In this document: positions 9,345 to 20,500 of the stretch, in pieces | Numbering within the stretch: position 1 is the first letter of the stretch | Layout: every line of letters begins with the position of its first letter | DNA from: Diabrotica undecimpunctata | Taxonomy: Eukaryota; Arthropoda; Insecta; Coleoptera; Chrysomelidae | Direction of reading: 5' to 3' | DNA length: 64,000 nt | NCBI RefSeq assembly: GCF_040954645.1 | Contig: NC_092808.1 | Location: 88,413,042 to 88,477,041 of the forward strand | Made by a program: the position numbers and the translations under genes | The notes under the pieces: model-generated | What the model was told of the DNA's origin: nothing | Databases searched by the model: none | The model's input: the letters and a program-made list of their open reading frames with translations, nothing else

Positions 9345-12162
9345 GACAGGTGTTTAAAAATATTGCAACTAAATGCTCAATCTTTGACAAATAAGTTACT
9401 CAAACTTGAAGTCTTAACATTGCAGGAAACACCTGATATAATTTGTCTATCAGAACATTGGTGTACTGAAGAAAACATCCAATTTATGACCCTGAGTGGA
9501 TACAACATCGCCTCTTATTTTTGTCGAAAGTTCCATATCCATGGAGGATCCATCATCTACATCAAAACTGATATTAAATTCAAAACATTAGATGTCTCTA
9601 ACTTTAGTGAAGAAATGGTGTGTGAGTGCTGTGCGATTTCTCTGTTTATAGCCAATAGGAAAATTTGTGTTATTAGTGTTTATCGTTCGCCATCAGGAGA
9701 AGTTCAGAGTTTTCTGTGTAAATTACATAATATATTGGAGCTATGCAGTAAGTCATATCATGATATTTATATTTGTGGGGATCAAACCTTGATTATCTTG
9801 TCATGTCTAATAATAAGCAATCTTTTAACGAGTTTTTAGTAAGTTATAATCTGAGAGTCACATCTGAGGCTCCTACAAGAGTTTTCGTAGATAAAGTAGG
9901 TAAAACATTATCTACAAAATTGGATTACATATTGACAAATATCGAACCACATCTTTATAAATCAAATATGTTCGAGGGTCACTTCAGTGACCATAAAGTA
10001 TTTTCACTTAGTGTAAATTTGCAAGCCAATAAAGTATCGAAAAAAGATAAAAAACCCATCAGTTACAGGGATATGTCATATGAAAATATGCTGATGTTTA
10101 AAGCAGGGATTTCTTCTACAGTTTTTGATGAAGTTTATTCACAATTGAATGCTGAATATGCCACAAATTCATTTGTTAGCATTTTAGATTACAATCTAAA
10201 TTTATATTGTCCAATAAAAACACGGTATAAAGCACACAAAACAAATAAGGTTACATGGGTACAAATGAGGTAAGACACGCTAGTGAAAAACTAAAAAATC
10301 TACACTGGATAGCAAAAAATATAGGGAGTCTCGAGTCTCAAGATACCTATAAACAGGCAAAAAAAGAATATAATTCTCTATTAATAAATACTAAAAAAAA
10401 CTTTCATAGTGACTTAATTAATCAATCTTACAATATACCAAAAACAGTTTGGAATTTAGTAAACAGTGAAACTGGTAGGCAAAAGAACAGGTCTGATATT
10501 ATTCTACATTATGATAATAAAATTATTACCAAGTCTTGTGATATTGCTAATTCGTTTGCCTCATATTTTGCTACAATTACAGAATACAATCTTCAAACTC
10601 ATTTTGGCACATCGTTACCTTCTTCTTGTACTACCTCAAAAATGTGTAACAAAACATTTTTCTTTTTACCGGTAACTCCAATTGAAATAAAAAATACAAT
10701 CGATCAACTAAAAAATAAGCCTAGTACTGGTATTGATAACATATCTGTAAAAATAATAAAACTGATAAGTGATCATATATCGATTCCTTTAACCCATTTA
10801 GTTAATCTCTCAATAACAACCAGCCAATTTCCATCCATATTTAAAATGGCAAAAGTTATTCCAATCTTCAAAAAGAATGACCCTCATGATATTTCAAATT
10901 ATAGACCAGTATCTGTCCTTAGCATAATTTCAAAAGTAATAGAGAAGGTTGTATACAACAGAATGTTAAATTTTATAGAAGAATACAATTTATTAACTCC
11001 AACCCAACACGGCTTTAGATCAAAAAAGTCAACACTCACGGCTGCATGCAGCTTGTTTGAGCGTATTTATGATGAACTAGATAGTAGAAACCACGTGGCA
11101 GGACTATTTTTTGATCTATCACGTGCTTTTGACTGCTTAGACATAACATTTATTCGCAATAAATTATATAACGTTGGTTTTAGAGTGATATTTCTAGAAT
11201 GGATAATAAATTTCTTAAGTGACAGGAAGAGTGTTGTTAAGATGAAAGAATCAAGCTCAGAACCATACACGACAAATAAAGGAGTACCACAGGGATCTGT
11301 GCTGGGACCATTATTATTCATAATTTTTATTAATGACCTACCAGATCACATAAGGGCACTTATAATATCAATGTTTGCTGATGATACCTCGTTAATAGTC
11401 TCTGCACGTACACTAGAGGAATTAAAAATGACTATGAAGACTGTTGTTGACTGCTTTATACGCTGGTGTAATACCAACAGACTAATATAAAACATTGACA
11501 AGACGCAAATTATTTATTTTCATTCATACAACTCATCTAAATATGACTATATCTTAACCATCCACGATAGAAACAATATGTTATCTTCCACTCACTCTAC
11601 AAAGTTCTTGGGTGTATTCATTGATTGTAATCTCAAATGGTCAGAGCAAGTGAATTCAGTGAACATGAAATTGAATAAAGCTTTTTATGCTATATCTAGA
11701 ATTAAAAACACACTACCCATCTCGGCATTAATGAACGTTTATTATAGCCTTGCTTACAGCCACATGTGCTACAATGTAATTTTGTGGGGGAACTCAGTAG
11801 ATAGTAACAAAGTGTTCGTTAACCAAAAAAAAATTATCCGTAAAATTTTTAATTTGGATTATCAACAGTCTTGTAAACCAGTTTTTATTAAACATCAAAT
11901 TTTAACTTTCTACTGCCTATATATCTATAAATGTTTACTTTATGTCAAAGAGGAAATCAATACATTTCCAGTAAATTCAGACAATCACTACTACAATACA
12001 AGAAGTGCTGAATCTTTATGAGTTCCTAAACACAGAACATCCAAATTTCAAAATTGCTTCAGATATATGGGACTGACCTTATACAATAATTTGCCAAAAA
12101 CTGTGAAAGAAATACCACTTATCTCTAAATTTAAAAAAAAAATGTTAAAGATTTACTCTTAA
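9345..12162 (+). pseudogene. CR1-like ORF2 (endonuclease plus reverse transcriptase)
   Basis: The endonuclease begins LQLNAQSLTNKL with CLSEHW and VYRSPSG. Its frame breaks at the conserved GD(F)N site near 9778 and continues as NLDYL...SDHKVF. A second break is near 10260. The reverse transcriptase follows: VIPIFKKNDPHDISNYRPVS, FFDLSRAFDCLD (box A), GVPQGSVLGP and MFADDTS (catalytic FADD). An in-frame TAA (11488-11490) and TGA (12019-12021) interrupt it; the C-terminal thumb region (LYNNLPKTVKEIP) continues to TAA at 12160. There is no RNase H. At least two frame breaks and two stops make it dead. Confidence 0.82.
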
Positions 12163-12407
12163 GAAAAGCATATTATTCTATAAATGAATATCTTGAGGAC
12201 AAACTGCCATAGCTTCATATTTTACTTGTAAAAATGTTATTTTATATATTTTATGTTTCGTCAATTCTTGTTTCGTCAATTTCTTTTACACTGTGAATAT
12301 TGTATTATACACACTAATGTTTTTTATACCAAATTCTGTAGTGACGTATCCTATACATTTATTTTGAATGTCTTAAAGGATCAATAAAGATGACTATGAC
12401 TATGACT

Positions 12408-12481
12408 CCACATTGAAGTTGCTAGTCCTGAGACAGTGTGTCTACAAGGACTTTATGGAAGCAACTAATATGGAACTTATG
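12408..12481 (+). repeat. Short interspersed repeat, right part
   Basis: These 74 bases lie between the CR1-like tail and the right copy of GAATTTAAAAAT. They are neither Jockey coding sequence nor CR1 tail. With 7918-8035 they most simply form one older short repeat. A 3' transduction carried by the LINE is the alternative. Confidence 0.45.
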
Positions 12482-12568
12482 GAATTTAAAAATATGTTTG
12501 CACAATTGATAAACCAAAACAGCATGATACTAAGCATGCTCACAACAGTGATAAATAGAAGGTCGTAA
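12482..12568 (+). pseudogene. Jockey ORF1 C-terminus and ORF1/ORF2 junction
   Basis: EFKNMFAQLINQNSMILSML and TTVINRRS, then TAA at 12566-12568, matches the usual end of a Jockey ORF1. The stop overlaps the ORF2 start as TAATA. A TAATG overlap is common in Jockey elements, so the ORF2 start codon looks mutated from ATG to ATA. Confidence 0.75.
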
Positions 12569-13947
12569 TAGCTAACTCACTTAGAATAGCAGAGTGGAAC
12601 GCAAATTGTCTAACAAACCATGTGCAAGAAATTATACTATTTCTAAAATTAAACAAAATAGACATCCTACTTATATCTGAGAGTCACACAACTGAGAGGT
12701 CTTTTATAAAAATTCCACACTACTCTGTCTATTACGCAAACCATCCAGATGAAACAGCCCATGCTGGTTCAGTTGTAATAATCCGTACAGCTATAAAACA
12801 CTACGAACTTGCTCCATATATCACCAACAAAATTCAGAGTACTATCATAAAAGTACAAGCGCTCACCTTCCCATTAACAATAGCTTCTATCTACAGCCCA
12901 CCACGCCATACCATCAATCTGGAGGAATACAGAGAGTTTTTTGAACAACTTGGCTCATATTTCCTAGTGGCAGGGGACTGGAATGCAAAACATACAACCT
13001 GGGGAGCAAGACTGATATCTCCAAAAGGCAGAAGTCTATTAAAGATCATACAAGATAATAACCTGAAATACCTAACAACTGGTACTCCCACATACTGGCC
13101 CACTGATAACAACAAAATTCCTGATCTGCTAGAATTTGCTATAACTAAGGGAATACCTGAAATACACAGCGACATCACCCCCAGTTTTGATCTACATTCG
13201 GACCACAGTCCCATCTTGATTACCTTAAGTACCAATATAATTTGGAAAACTCTTGCACCAAGGCTATATTCCAGTAACACCAATTGGGTTCAATTCAAAA
13301 AAGAAATCAATGAAAAAATATCTCTTGACATTCGACTCAAACACAAAAACAATATTGAAGAAGCTGTAAAATATCTAACGGAACAAATACAATAGGCCGC
13401 TTGGAAAGCTACTCCTGAAAAGCAAAAAACCATTGATGAAAGGTATAGTATACCCCTCCACACTAGAACACTAGTAGAAGAGAGAAGAAGAGCCCGTCGC
13501 AAATGGCAAAGGACAAGAAACGCGATAGATAAAACAAATCTAAACAGGCTCACACACAGACTTCATTCCGCTATTCCAAACAGCTAAAAACGAATCTTTT
13601 GAAAGATATGTCAAAAACCTTTCTCTTGACGACAACTCTCTTTGGAAAGCCACAAAGAAATTCAAAAAGGAAGTAGCAATGAAATCACCAATTCGGAAAA
13701 ATGATGAACATCTATTAACCGTCTTCTTCACCCCACAGGCCAACGATATTAACAGTGAGAAAATTAGAGACTTCCTTAATGCACCCTGTCAGCTATCATT
13801 ACCACTAAAATACTTCTCACCAAATGAAGTCCGTAATGAAATCAACCTGCTTAACCCTCATAAAGCACCAGGATTTGACCTTATAACTGGCGAAATCTTA
13901 AAAAAACTCCCAAGAAAAGGTGTCGTCCTAATAACCATTATTTTTAA
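12568..13947 (+). pseudogene. Jockey ORF2, endonuclease and N-terminal reverse-transcriptase part
   Basis: Reads ANSLRIAEWNANCL then ILLISESH, ASIYSPPRH, VAGDWNAKHTTWG and FDLHSDHSPI, the ordered motifs of an APE-type endonuclease that nicks target DNA. TAG at 13393-13395 interrupts. A frame break around 13570-13590 precedes ESFERYVKNLSLDDNSLWKA, and the text continues through YFSPNEVRNEINLLNPHKAP at the start of the reverse transcriptase. It is cut at TTAA 13944-13947 by piggyBac; the rest is at 23534-24660. Confidence 0.85.
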
Positions 13948-14264
13948 CACGTTAAACCCCATGTGCACCACACTGGTGCACAGCATGGTTTTACCACAGA
14001 CCATGTGTACCAATTTGTCCTCAGTATATTATCGTGTTTAAGAGACTGTGGTCATGTGAGGGACGCAGTTTCTGTGTTGTTAAATGATAAATTAGAAAGG
14101 TCTGGTCTATAGAAAACGGAAATTTGTCTTGGTCTGGTAAAACCTGCCTCTAGTTTTTGTAGGTTAGAATTTTTGTTGACATTTGTATTTCACTGTGGTA
14201 TTATCGTGTGCGACAATTGTATTCATTTCCTGCAGTAGAAAACTATTAATATCTTCATATAATA

Positions 14265-15102
14265 AACAAAAAAGGATTATCAGAAGATGAACTTCGTCGA
14301 ATACTAGAAGAATCTGATTTCAGTGATTGTAATATATCAGATTATGACTCTGACGACGATCCTGCTTATCAAGGGAATGATAGTGATCAACGTTATTCGA
14401 GTAGGATGAAGAAACTGGGCCCAGTATTTCTATTGATAAAGTGGTAACTGATTTCGCTGACAGTATAGAATTATAGATTGGTGTTTTGATTGTTTTCGTA
14501 CTTTTTAGAAAGGGGTGACGATGTTAGTAGACCAAGAAAGAAACAAAAGATGTATAACGAAGTAGGTCCTTCTAATGCAGTCGATGATTAAGTAATTGGT
14601 AAGATGTCTTATTTGCAATTTTATATTTTGTATTGATTTGTTCATTATTTAGAACCTAGAGAAACTGAAGGAATCGTCAACATAGACGATGTTAATTTAA
14701 GAGCAGATAAAATAATGTGGAATAAATAGATGACCCGGAAGAACTACATAAATTTGAATTTACTGATAGTCCAGGATTTAACATTGACGAAGATCAACTA
14801 CGTGGTCATGGACCGATTGATTTTTAATTAGTATTTGTTGATCATGAAATTCAAGATTTGTTAATAACAGAAAAAAATAGGTATGCTCAACAGAAAGTAG
14901 TAAATGAGACCATCAAAAATTATTCGCTTTTGTGCAAATGGCAAGACACAGATAGAGATGAATTACTTCGTTTTTTAGCCGTTATAATGTGGATGGGATT
15001 AGACAAGAAACCAGAGCTGAGAGACTATTGGAGCAACAATCCACTTTATAAAAATGCGGTTTCTCAAAGTTGCGGTTTTAGCAGGAACCGATTCGAGGTC
15101 CT
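14265..15102 (+). pseudogene. piggyBac-like transposase, N-terminal half
   Basis: A frame beginning KGLSEDELRRILEESDFSD has the acidic N-terminus typical of piggyBac transposases, with no ATG visible before it. Possible short introns lie near 14440-14508 and 14600-14652 (pyrimidine tracts ending in TTTTTAG and TTATTTAG). The conserved helical domain follows: NYSLLCKWQDTDRDELLRFL, VIMWMGL and YWSNNPLY, ending RFEVL at the BEL insertion. Several stops (for instance near 14578 and 14729) show decay. The other half is at 22147-23242. Confidence 0.78.
15098..15102 (+). repeat. Target-site duplication of the BEL/Pao insertion
   Basis: GTCCT at 15098-15102 recurs at 22142-22146, directly outside the two LTRs. 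Five bases is the usual duplication for BEL/Pao. The piggyBac frame passes through it. Confidence 0.85.
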
Positions 15103-15667
15103 TGTTGTAAAAACAACCTGTATAGTATTGTAATCGTATATAAGTTGTTTTATCAAATTGTGCGTTCAGGTCGTCAGCTATCGTGTTAACGTGTGTGCGA
15201 CTGATTTCCTACATCTGGGACCCGTCCTCCCCTCGATTGCCTCGATATATAACTTAAGACAGACAGTGCCAATTTGCCTCTCGGCAAGAAAAGGCCGTGT
15301 GTGTGTGATCTCGAAAATGTGCATGGTGCGTAAGCGATAAATGCGCTTGTAAACCCGGTGTTTTGTGTTAAAACGTATATAGTTGGTCTCTCTCAATTTT
15401 ATCATTTCATGTATATCTGTTACTGCCTCCCCGCACTCACTGTAAAGCTAATATTTGTATAACTCTTTATGTAACTGTCAGAATTGCGATAATTGTCAAT
15501 GTTTGAACCAGCCCTTAAGTCTATTGTGTAAATAAATCGAAGGAAAATACATTTTAATTGTTTTATTGCTTCAGTGGTCCTTGATAAATATTTTGAAGCA
15601 ATTAGGTGTTCAAATACGCCTCTCTTAAATGTGGATAGTTTGGCAACAAAGTTTACCCTTTCCCTCA
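15103..15667 (+). repeat. BEL/Pao 5' LTR (565 bp)
   Basis: Begins with the small palindrome GTTGTAAAAACAAC. It carries an extra 9 bp (within TCGATTGCCTCGATAT near 15234) absent from the 3' LTR, and ends CCCTTTCCCTCA. AATAAA near 15530 is a candidate polyadenylation signal. Confidence 0.93.
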
Positions 15668-16243
15668 CCTTGTGGTCTCTTCGAACCGAATATATTGTTT
15701 ATCGCAATTCCCGCTTTGATTTATCTTCATAAATCAAATTAATTTTCTCTTATTTTAATTCTTTTCCCACAAAAATTAAAATAAATATCGTTACTGAGTG
15801 CTCTTCATATAAGATAATGTAAACAATCTCACGGTGCATGGAACATTACGTCACCACGCAAGTGTTAATATCGCTTATCTAACATTCTTAGATTTATCGC
15901 CCTTCGACTCTTCGACGTGCATCTCAAGTGAAATTGCTGACAAGAAACATGTGATGTGACTATGGATTTTTATGGATTTTTTAGATTCATGTCTATTTGG
16001 TGAGTTCGTTCCAAAATATATTTTTATAATCACGGTACAGGGACATTCAAAAGTTCGAACGCATATTATTAGTATACAGGACGAGTTTATATTTCGCAGG
16101 ATTCGTACAGACATTATTTTCTGAGACTCTTGTTTATTATACGGGGTGGACTAAGCTGTGTTTTAGACTCTAAAATTTTTTATTTCTCGTGTATCTCTCA
16201 TAGATAAATATCTCGGAAAGCTTTTGATACATCTCTAACCGCA
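15668..16243 (+). other. BEL/Pao leader (untranslated)
   Basis: 576 bases between the 5' LTR and the gag ATG. Apart from the candidate primer site I see no coding frame; it presumably carries packaging signals, but nothing I can name. Confidence 0.5.
15675..15692 (+). promoter_or_regulatory. Candidate primer-binding site
   Basis: TGGTCTCTTCGAACCGA starts seven bases inside the 5' LTR end. The leading TGG would pair with a tRNA CCA end, and GAACC resembles a T-arm segment. I cannot say which tRNA. Confidence 0.4.
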
Positions 16244-17501
16244 ATGGATCAATTGAAGAAACAACGCAAACCGTTGAAATCAAAAATCTCTCGTATCTCT
16301 AATTGGTTAAGAGATAACTCTGCTCAAGAAACGGATCCCTTGCAGTTCCAACTCCGTCATACTGAACTAACGAATTGTTACGCCAAATATGATGACCTCA
16401 TGGATCAGATTGAGGAACTGGACGAAGAAAACACTGAAGAACGCGATAGGGAAGAAATTGAAGAAAAGTACTTCTCAACTCTGGCAGGTCTTCAACATAG
16501 AATGGAGATGCTCCAACCTCCTTCACACCAGTCCAGTTCCACTTCTCCACGTTTAGCTAGTGCTAAAGTGACTCTTCCCGAAATTAAAATTCAAACTTTC
16601 TCAGGATGCTTCTCAGAATGGAGTGCATTCTATCAGCTCTTCGAGACGTTAATTATTAATAACCCGGAACTCAACAACGTCCAGCGTTTTGTTTATCTCA
16701 AATCCTTTCTACGCAACGAACCTCTCCAGTTGGTAGAAAACATCCAAGTTTTAGAAGAAAACTTCCAAATCGCGTTAGAGACTCTTCGAAATCGCTACGA
16801 AAACAAATCGCGCGTAATTAGTTTGCTTATACAGCGTCTTTTGAAAGTTCCATCCTTAGTCAAAACTAATGCAAAGGCCTTACGTGAATTTTTGGTCACC
16901 GCAAAACAGACCTTACTCGCGCTAAAAAATATGAATGTACCCATCGAGCATTGGGATCTCTTATTAATAGAAATATTTTTGCAAAAAGTGGACTTTACTA
17001 CTCACCGGTCTTTCGAATACGAGTTAGGGTCAAAAGATATTCCCACGCTAAATCAATTCTTTGATTTTTTAGAAAAAAAAGTGTGACATTATGGAAAAGT
17101 TAAACTCCTCAGATAATAACGATAAAAAAGTTATTAAAACAAACTCTAAAACGGTTCTCTTCTCTTCGGCAAGTAATAAAAATAACTCATACTCCAAAAC
17201 ATGCGTATTTTGTAATAATGCTACACACACTATTTATGCATGCACAAAATTTGCTAATCTTTTCTTACAGGATAAGTATAAATTTGTTAATGAAAACAAA
17301 CTATGTCGCAACTGTTTAGGAACTAAACACTTTTCACAAAATTGTTCGTCTCAACGTTTATGTGGTATATGCAAGAAAAGGCATCACACACTCTTGCACA
17401 ATGACCATGAAAATAGCTCTTCTTCTAGTAGATCTTTTCAACGACAAAATCACGCAACCTCTCGCAATGTACAAAACACTACTCTCAGGTCTCAAATGTG
17501 A
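16244..17501 (+). pseudogene. BEL/Pao gag-like region in two frames
   Basis: The first frame (16244-17086, 280 codons) starts MDQLKKQRKPLKSKISRISN, has an acidic coiled-coil stretch (DQIEELDEENTEERDREEIE) and the Pao-type capsid block (LPEIKIQTFSGCFSEWSAFY). It stops just after a run of eight A residues. The next frame continues the conserved text directly (CDIMEKL) and carries three Cys/His clusters (CVFCNNATHTIYAC, CRNCLGTKHFSQNC, CGICKKRHHTLLH), ending at TGA 17499-17501. Gag would assemble particles and bind element RNA. In most BEL/Pao elements gag and pol share one frame, so the shift at the A-run is either a mutation, a programmed shift or a sequence error. Confidence 0.82.
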
Positions 17502-20500
17502 TGACTTCTCTCTCTGCTCTGTCAATAAAGCAGGATGTTCTGCTGGCAACCGCTCTAGTTACTATTTATTCAAAGCATGGCGTACCCATACACGCTAGAT
17601 GTATTTTAGATAGTGGATCTCAGTCGTCATTTGTCTCTAAAGATTTGGTTCAAAAATTAAATCTCTCTCCTTATAGCAAAAGGTTACAAATCTCTACCAT
17701 CTCTGAACATAGTTCATTCTCGAACAAAATGGTCGATCTAGAAATTTTTCCATACAAAAGAAATGGTAATGGTTTCAAAATCTCCTGTGCTATTTTAGAC
17801 AACATAACTTGTAGACTCCCCCAGGTATCCATAAACAGAAGTAAATTTAATATCCCCTCTACAGTCACTCTCGCAGATCCCACCTACTCTGTCCCTGGAA
17901 ATATAGATCTTCTTCTTGCCAGTGACATATATAGCGAGTTGTTATCGGATGGTTTAATACGTTTAGGTAAAGGACTCCCTGTTCTCCAGAACACACACTT
18001 AGGGTACATTATGTTTGGTTCTTTACCTCCTTACGCACTTCACAAAAGAATTTATCGCTCACAGTTGTCCCCTACACAGTCAAATGTCTCTTTATTTGTC
18101 CAGTCCACATCTGAGGAAGATAAGCTCGATAATATAATTCGACAATTCTTCGAAGTCGAAGAAGTGACCCCCTCTGTTAAAATCTCCTCCTCTGAGGATC
18201 TGGCTGAACAAATATTCACTGAAACAACTCAAATTCTACCTTCTGGTCGGTTTCAGGTAAAACTTCCTCTCATTTCTGAAACAGCACATAAAATGCTGGG
18301 CAATTCTTACAATATGGCTAGTAAAAGGTTTATTAGTTTAGAAAATAAACTCTTAAAGCACGAAAATGTATACTCTCAATATAAAGCATTCATCAAAGAA
18401 TATGTTTCTCTTGGACATGCCAAAAAGGTTCCTCTCTCTCTCACAAATGTGCACTTAGAAAATAAATACTTTTTACCTCATCACTCTGTCATAAAAGAAG
18501 AATCATTAACTACCAAATTACGGGTGGTTTTTGACGGCTCCATGAAAAGTTCCAGTGGCTATTCTCTTAATGACATCCTGTTGAAAGGAAAAACTCTTCA
18601 GCCTGAACTTTTCGACATTCTCCTTCGGTTTAGATTGTATACCTATGTCTTCACTTCCGACATACAAAAAATGTACAGGCAGGTACAAATTCATCCTGAT
18701 CACACATTCCTGCAGAATATCCTATGGCGGGATTCTCCGGAACAGGACATCGAATGTCTTGAGCTTCAAACCGTAACTTATGGAACAAAAAGCGCAAGCT
18801 TTCAAAGTACTCGTTGTTTGATGGAATTAGCTAAAACTCATCAAAACAACTACCCATTGGCCTCCGATGCTCTCTTAACAGGCTGCTATGTAGATGACAT
18901 TCTATATGGGGCCAATGACACGCAAACTCTTCTTAAGGCTCATAATGAGATAACTGACCTACTCAACAAGGCATGCATTTCTCTTCATAAATGGTGCTCT
19001 AATTCAAAAATGTTTTTGGAAAATGTTTCTACTCTCTCTACAAACTCTGCCTATGTTATTTCACCAGAGAATGCTTCTAATAAGGTTTTAGGTCTCTGTT
19101 GGAACCCCAGTACTGATACATTTTCAATTTCTGTACCTCAATTATCAATAAAAGATAATTACACAAAAAGGGAAGTACTCTCTATTATCGCTCAAATTTT
19201 TGATCCACAAGGGCTCATTAATCCCGTAACTGTTCTTGCTAAAATTATTATGCAAAAAATTTGGATTTCTAAAATTAATTGGAATGACTCCGTGGATTCA
19301 AATATTTTAAATGAATGGTTGAAGTTTATAACTGATCTCGCTGCTCTCAAAGACATAAGCATACCCAGATGTCTTTTCTCATGTCATGAAATTTCTTCTA
19401 TTGAAATTCACTCTTTTTCTGACGCAAGTTTGAAAGCATATGCTGCTTGTTGTTATATACGGGTTATCTACAAATCAAAAAATGTCTCGTGCTCTCTCAT
19501 TGCTTCGAAAAGTCGTATTGCTCCTTTAAAGACCATAACGCTTCCAAGGCTGGAACTTATGGGTGCTTTATTGGCTAGCAAGCTCACCACAAAGGTGGTT
19601 GATATCATAAAGGATAAATTGCCCTCTATTACCTCTATAAACATGTGGAGCGATTCTGAGATAGTTTTGGCATGGCTCAGATCACATCACTCCAGATGGA
19701 ATCAATTTGTCGCCAACAGGGTAGCTCAAATTCAAGAAAATTCTTCTCACTCTCATTGGAGACACGTAAAGTCTAAAGACAACCCTGCTGACATCCTCTC
19801 CAGAGAAATGATGCCCTCTAACATACTCAACTCCACTCTTTGGTTTCACGGTCCTCAGTTTTTGCAAACATTTGACCTAAATTTGTCTGAGTATAGTCCG
19901 AAGTTTAATTCTAATAAATTACCTGAAGAAAGAAAAGTTGTTCTTCACACTCGAAGTGCTCAATTTGATTTCTTTGTCATGCTTTCTGAAAGGTTCTCCA
20001 GTTTCACGAAATATGTAAGGACTATAGCTTATGTACTCAGATTTGGTAATAACGCAAGGTCTGGCACTCAAAAATTATCCGGTGCGCTTGAAGTATCTGA
20101 ACTTCAAAATTCCGAAATGAAAATTATAAAGTTATTGCAAAACTCAAGTTTCTCCTCAGAAATTGCTGATCTCAAAGGCAATAAGATTATTTCTAATAAG
20201 TCTCTCTTACAATTTGCTCCTTTTCTTGACAAAAATGAAATGCTCCGTGTAGGTGGACGTCTTAGGTACTCCGAAGTTACCTTTGATCAAAAATATCCTC
20301 TCCTCCTCCCCTCGAAAAATCATGTTGTTCGTTTAATTCTCAAAAGAGAACATCTTAGGCTCCATCATGCAGGTCCTCAGAATACTCTCTCTCAAGTTCG
20401 CCTTAGATATTGGCCCTTGAATGGTCTACGTGAGATTAAGAGGATAGTCCACGAATGTCATGTTTGTTTCAAGTTTAATGCCAAACCCTTAGCTCAAATC

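Larger units (their letters stand above)
8036..12407 (+). mobile_element. CR1-like non-LTR retrotransposon
   Basis: Two ORFs: a zinc-finger ORF1 and an endonuclease/reverse-transcriptase ORF2 without RNase H. The 3' end is a short tandem repeat (GATGACTATGACTATGACT, 12389-12407) rather than poly(A). CR1-group elements typically end in short tandem repeats and leave small or no duplications, which fits the 4-bp CCAC here. Several stops and frame breaks show it is inactive. Confidence 0.72.

Noticed and set aside
12386..12410. CR1-like insertion ending directly at a Jockey junction
   Set aside because: Jockey sequence does not resume until 12482-12494; the 74 bases in between and the 12-bp duplication require an additional short repeat or transduced segment.
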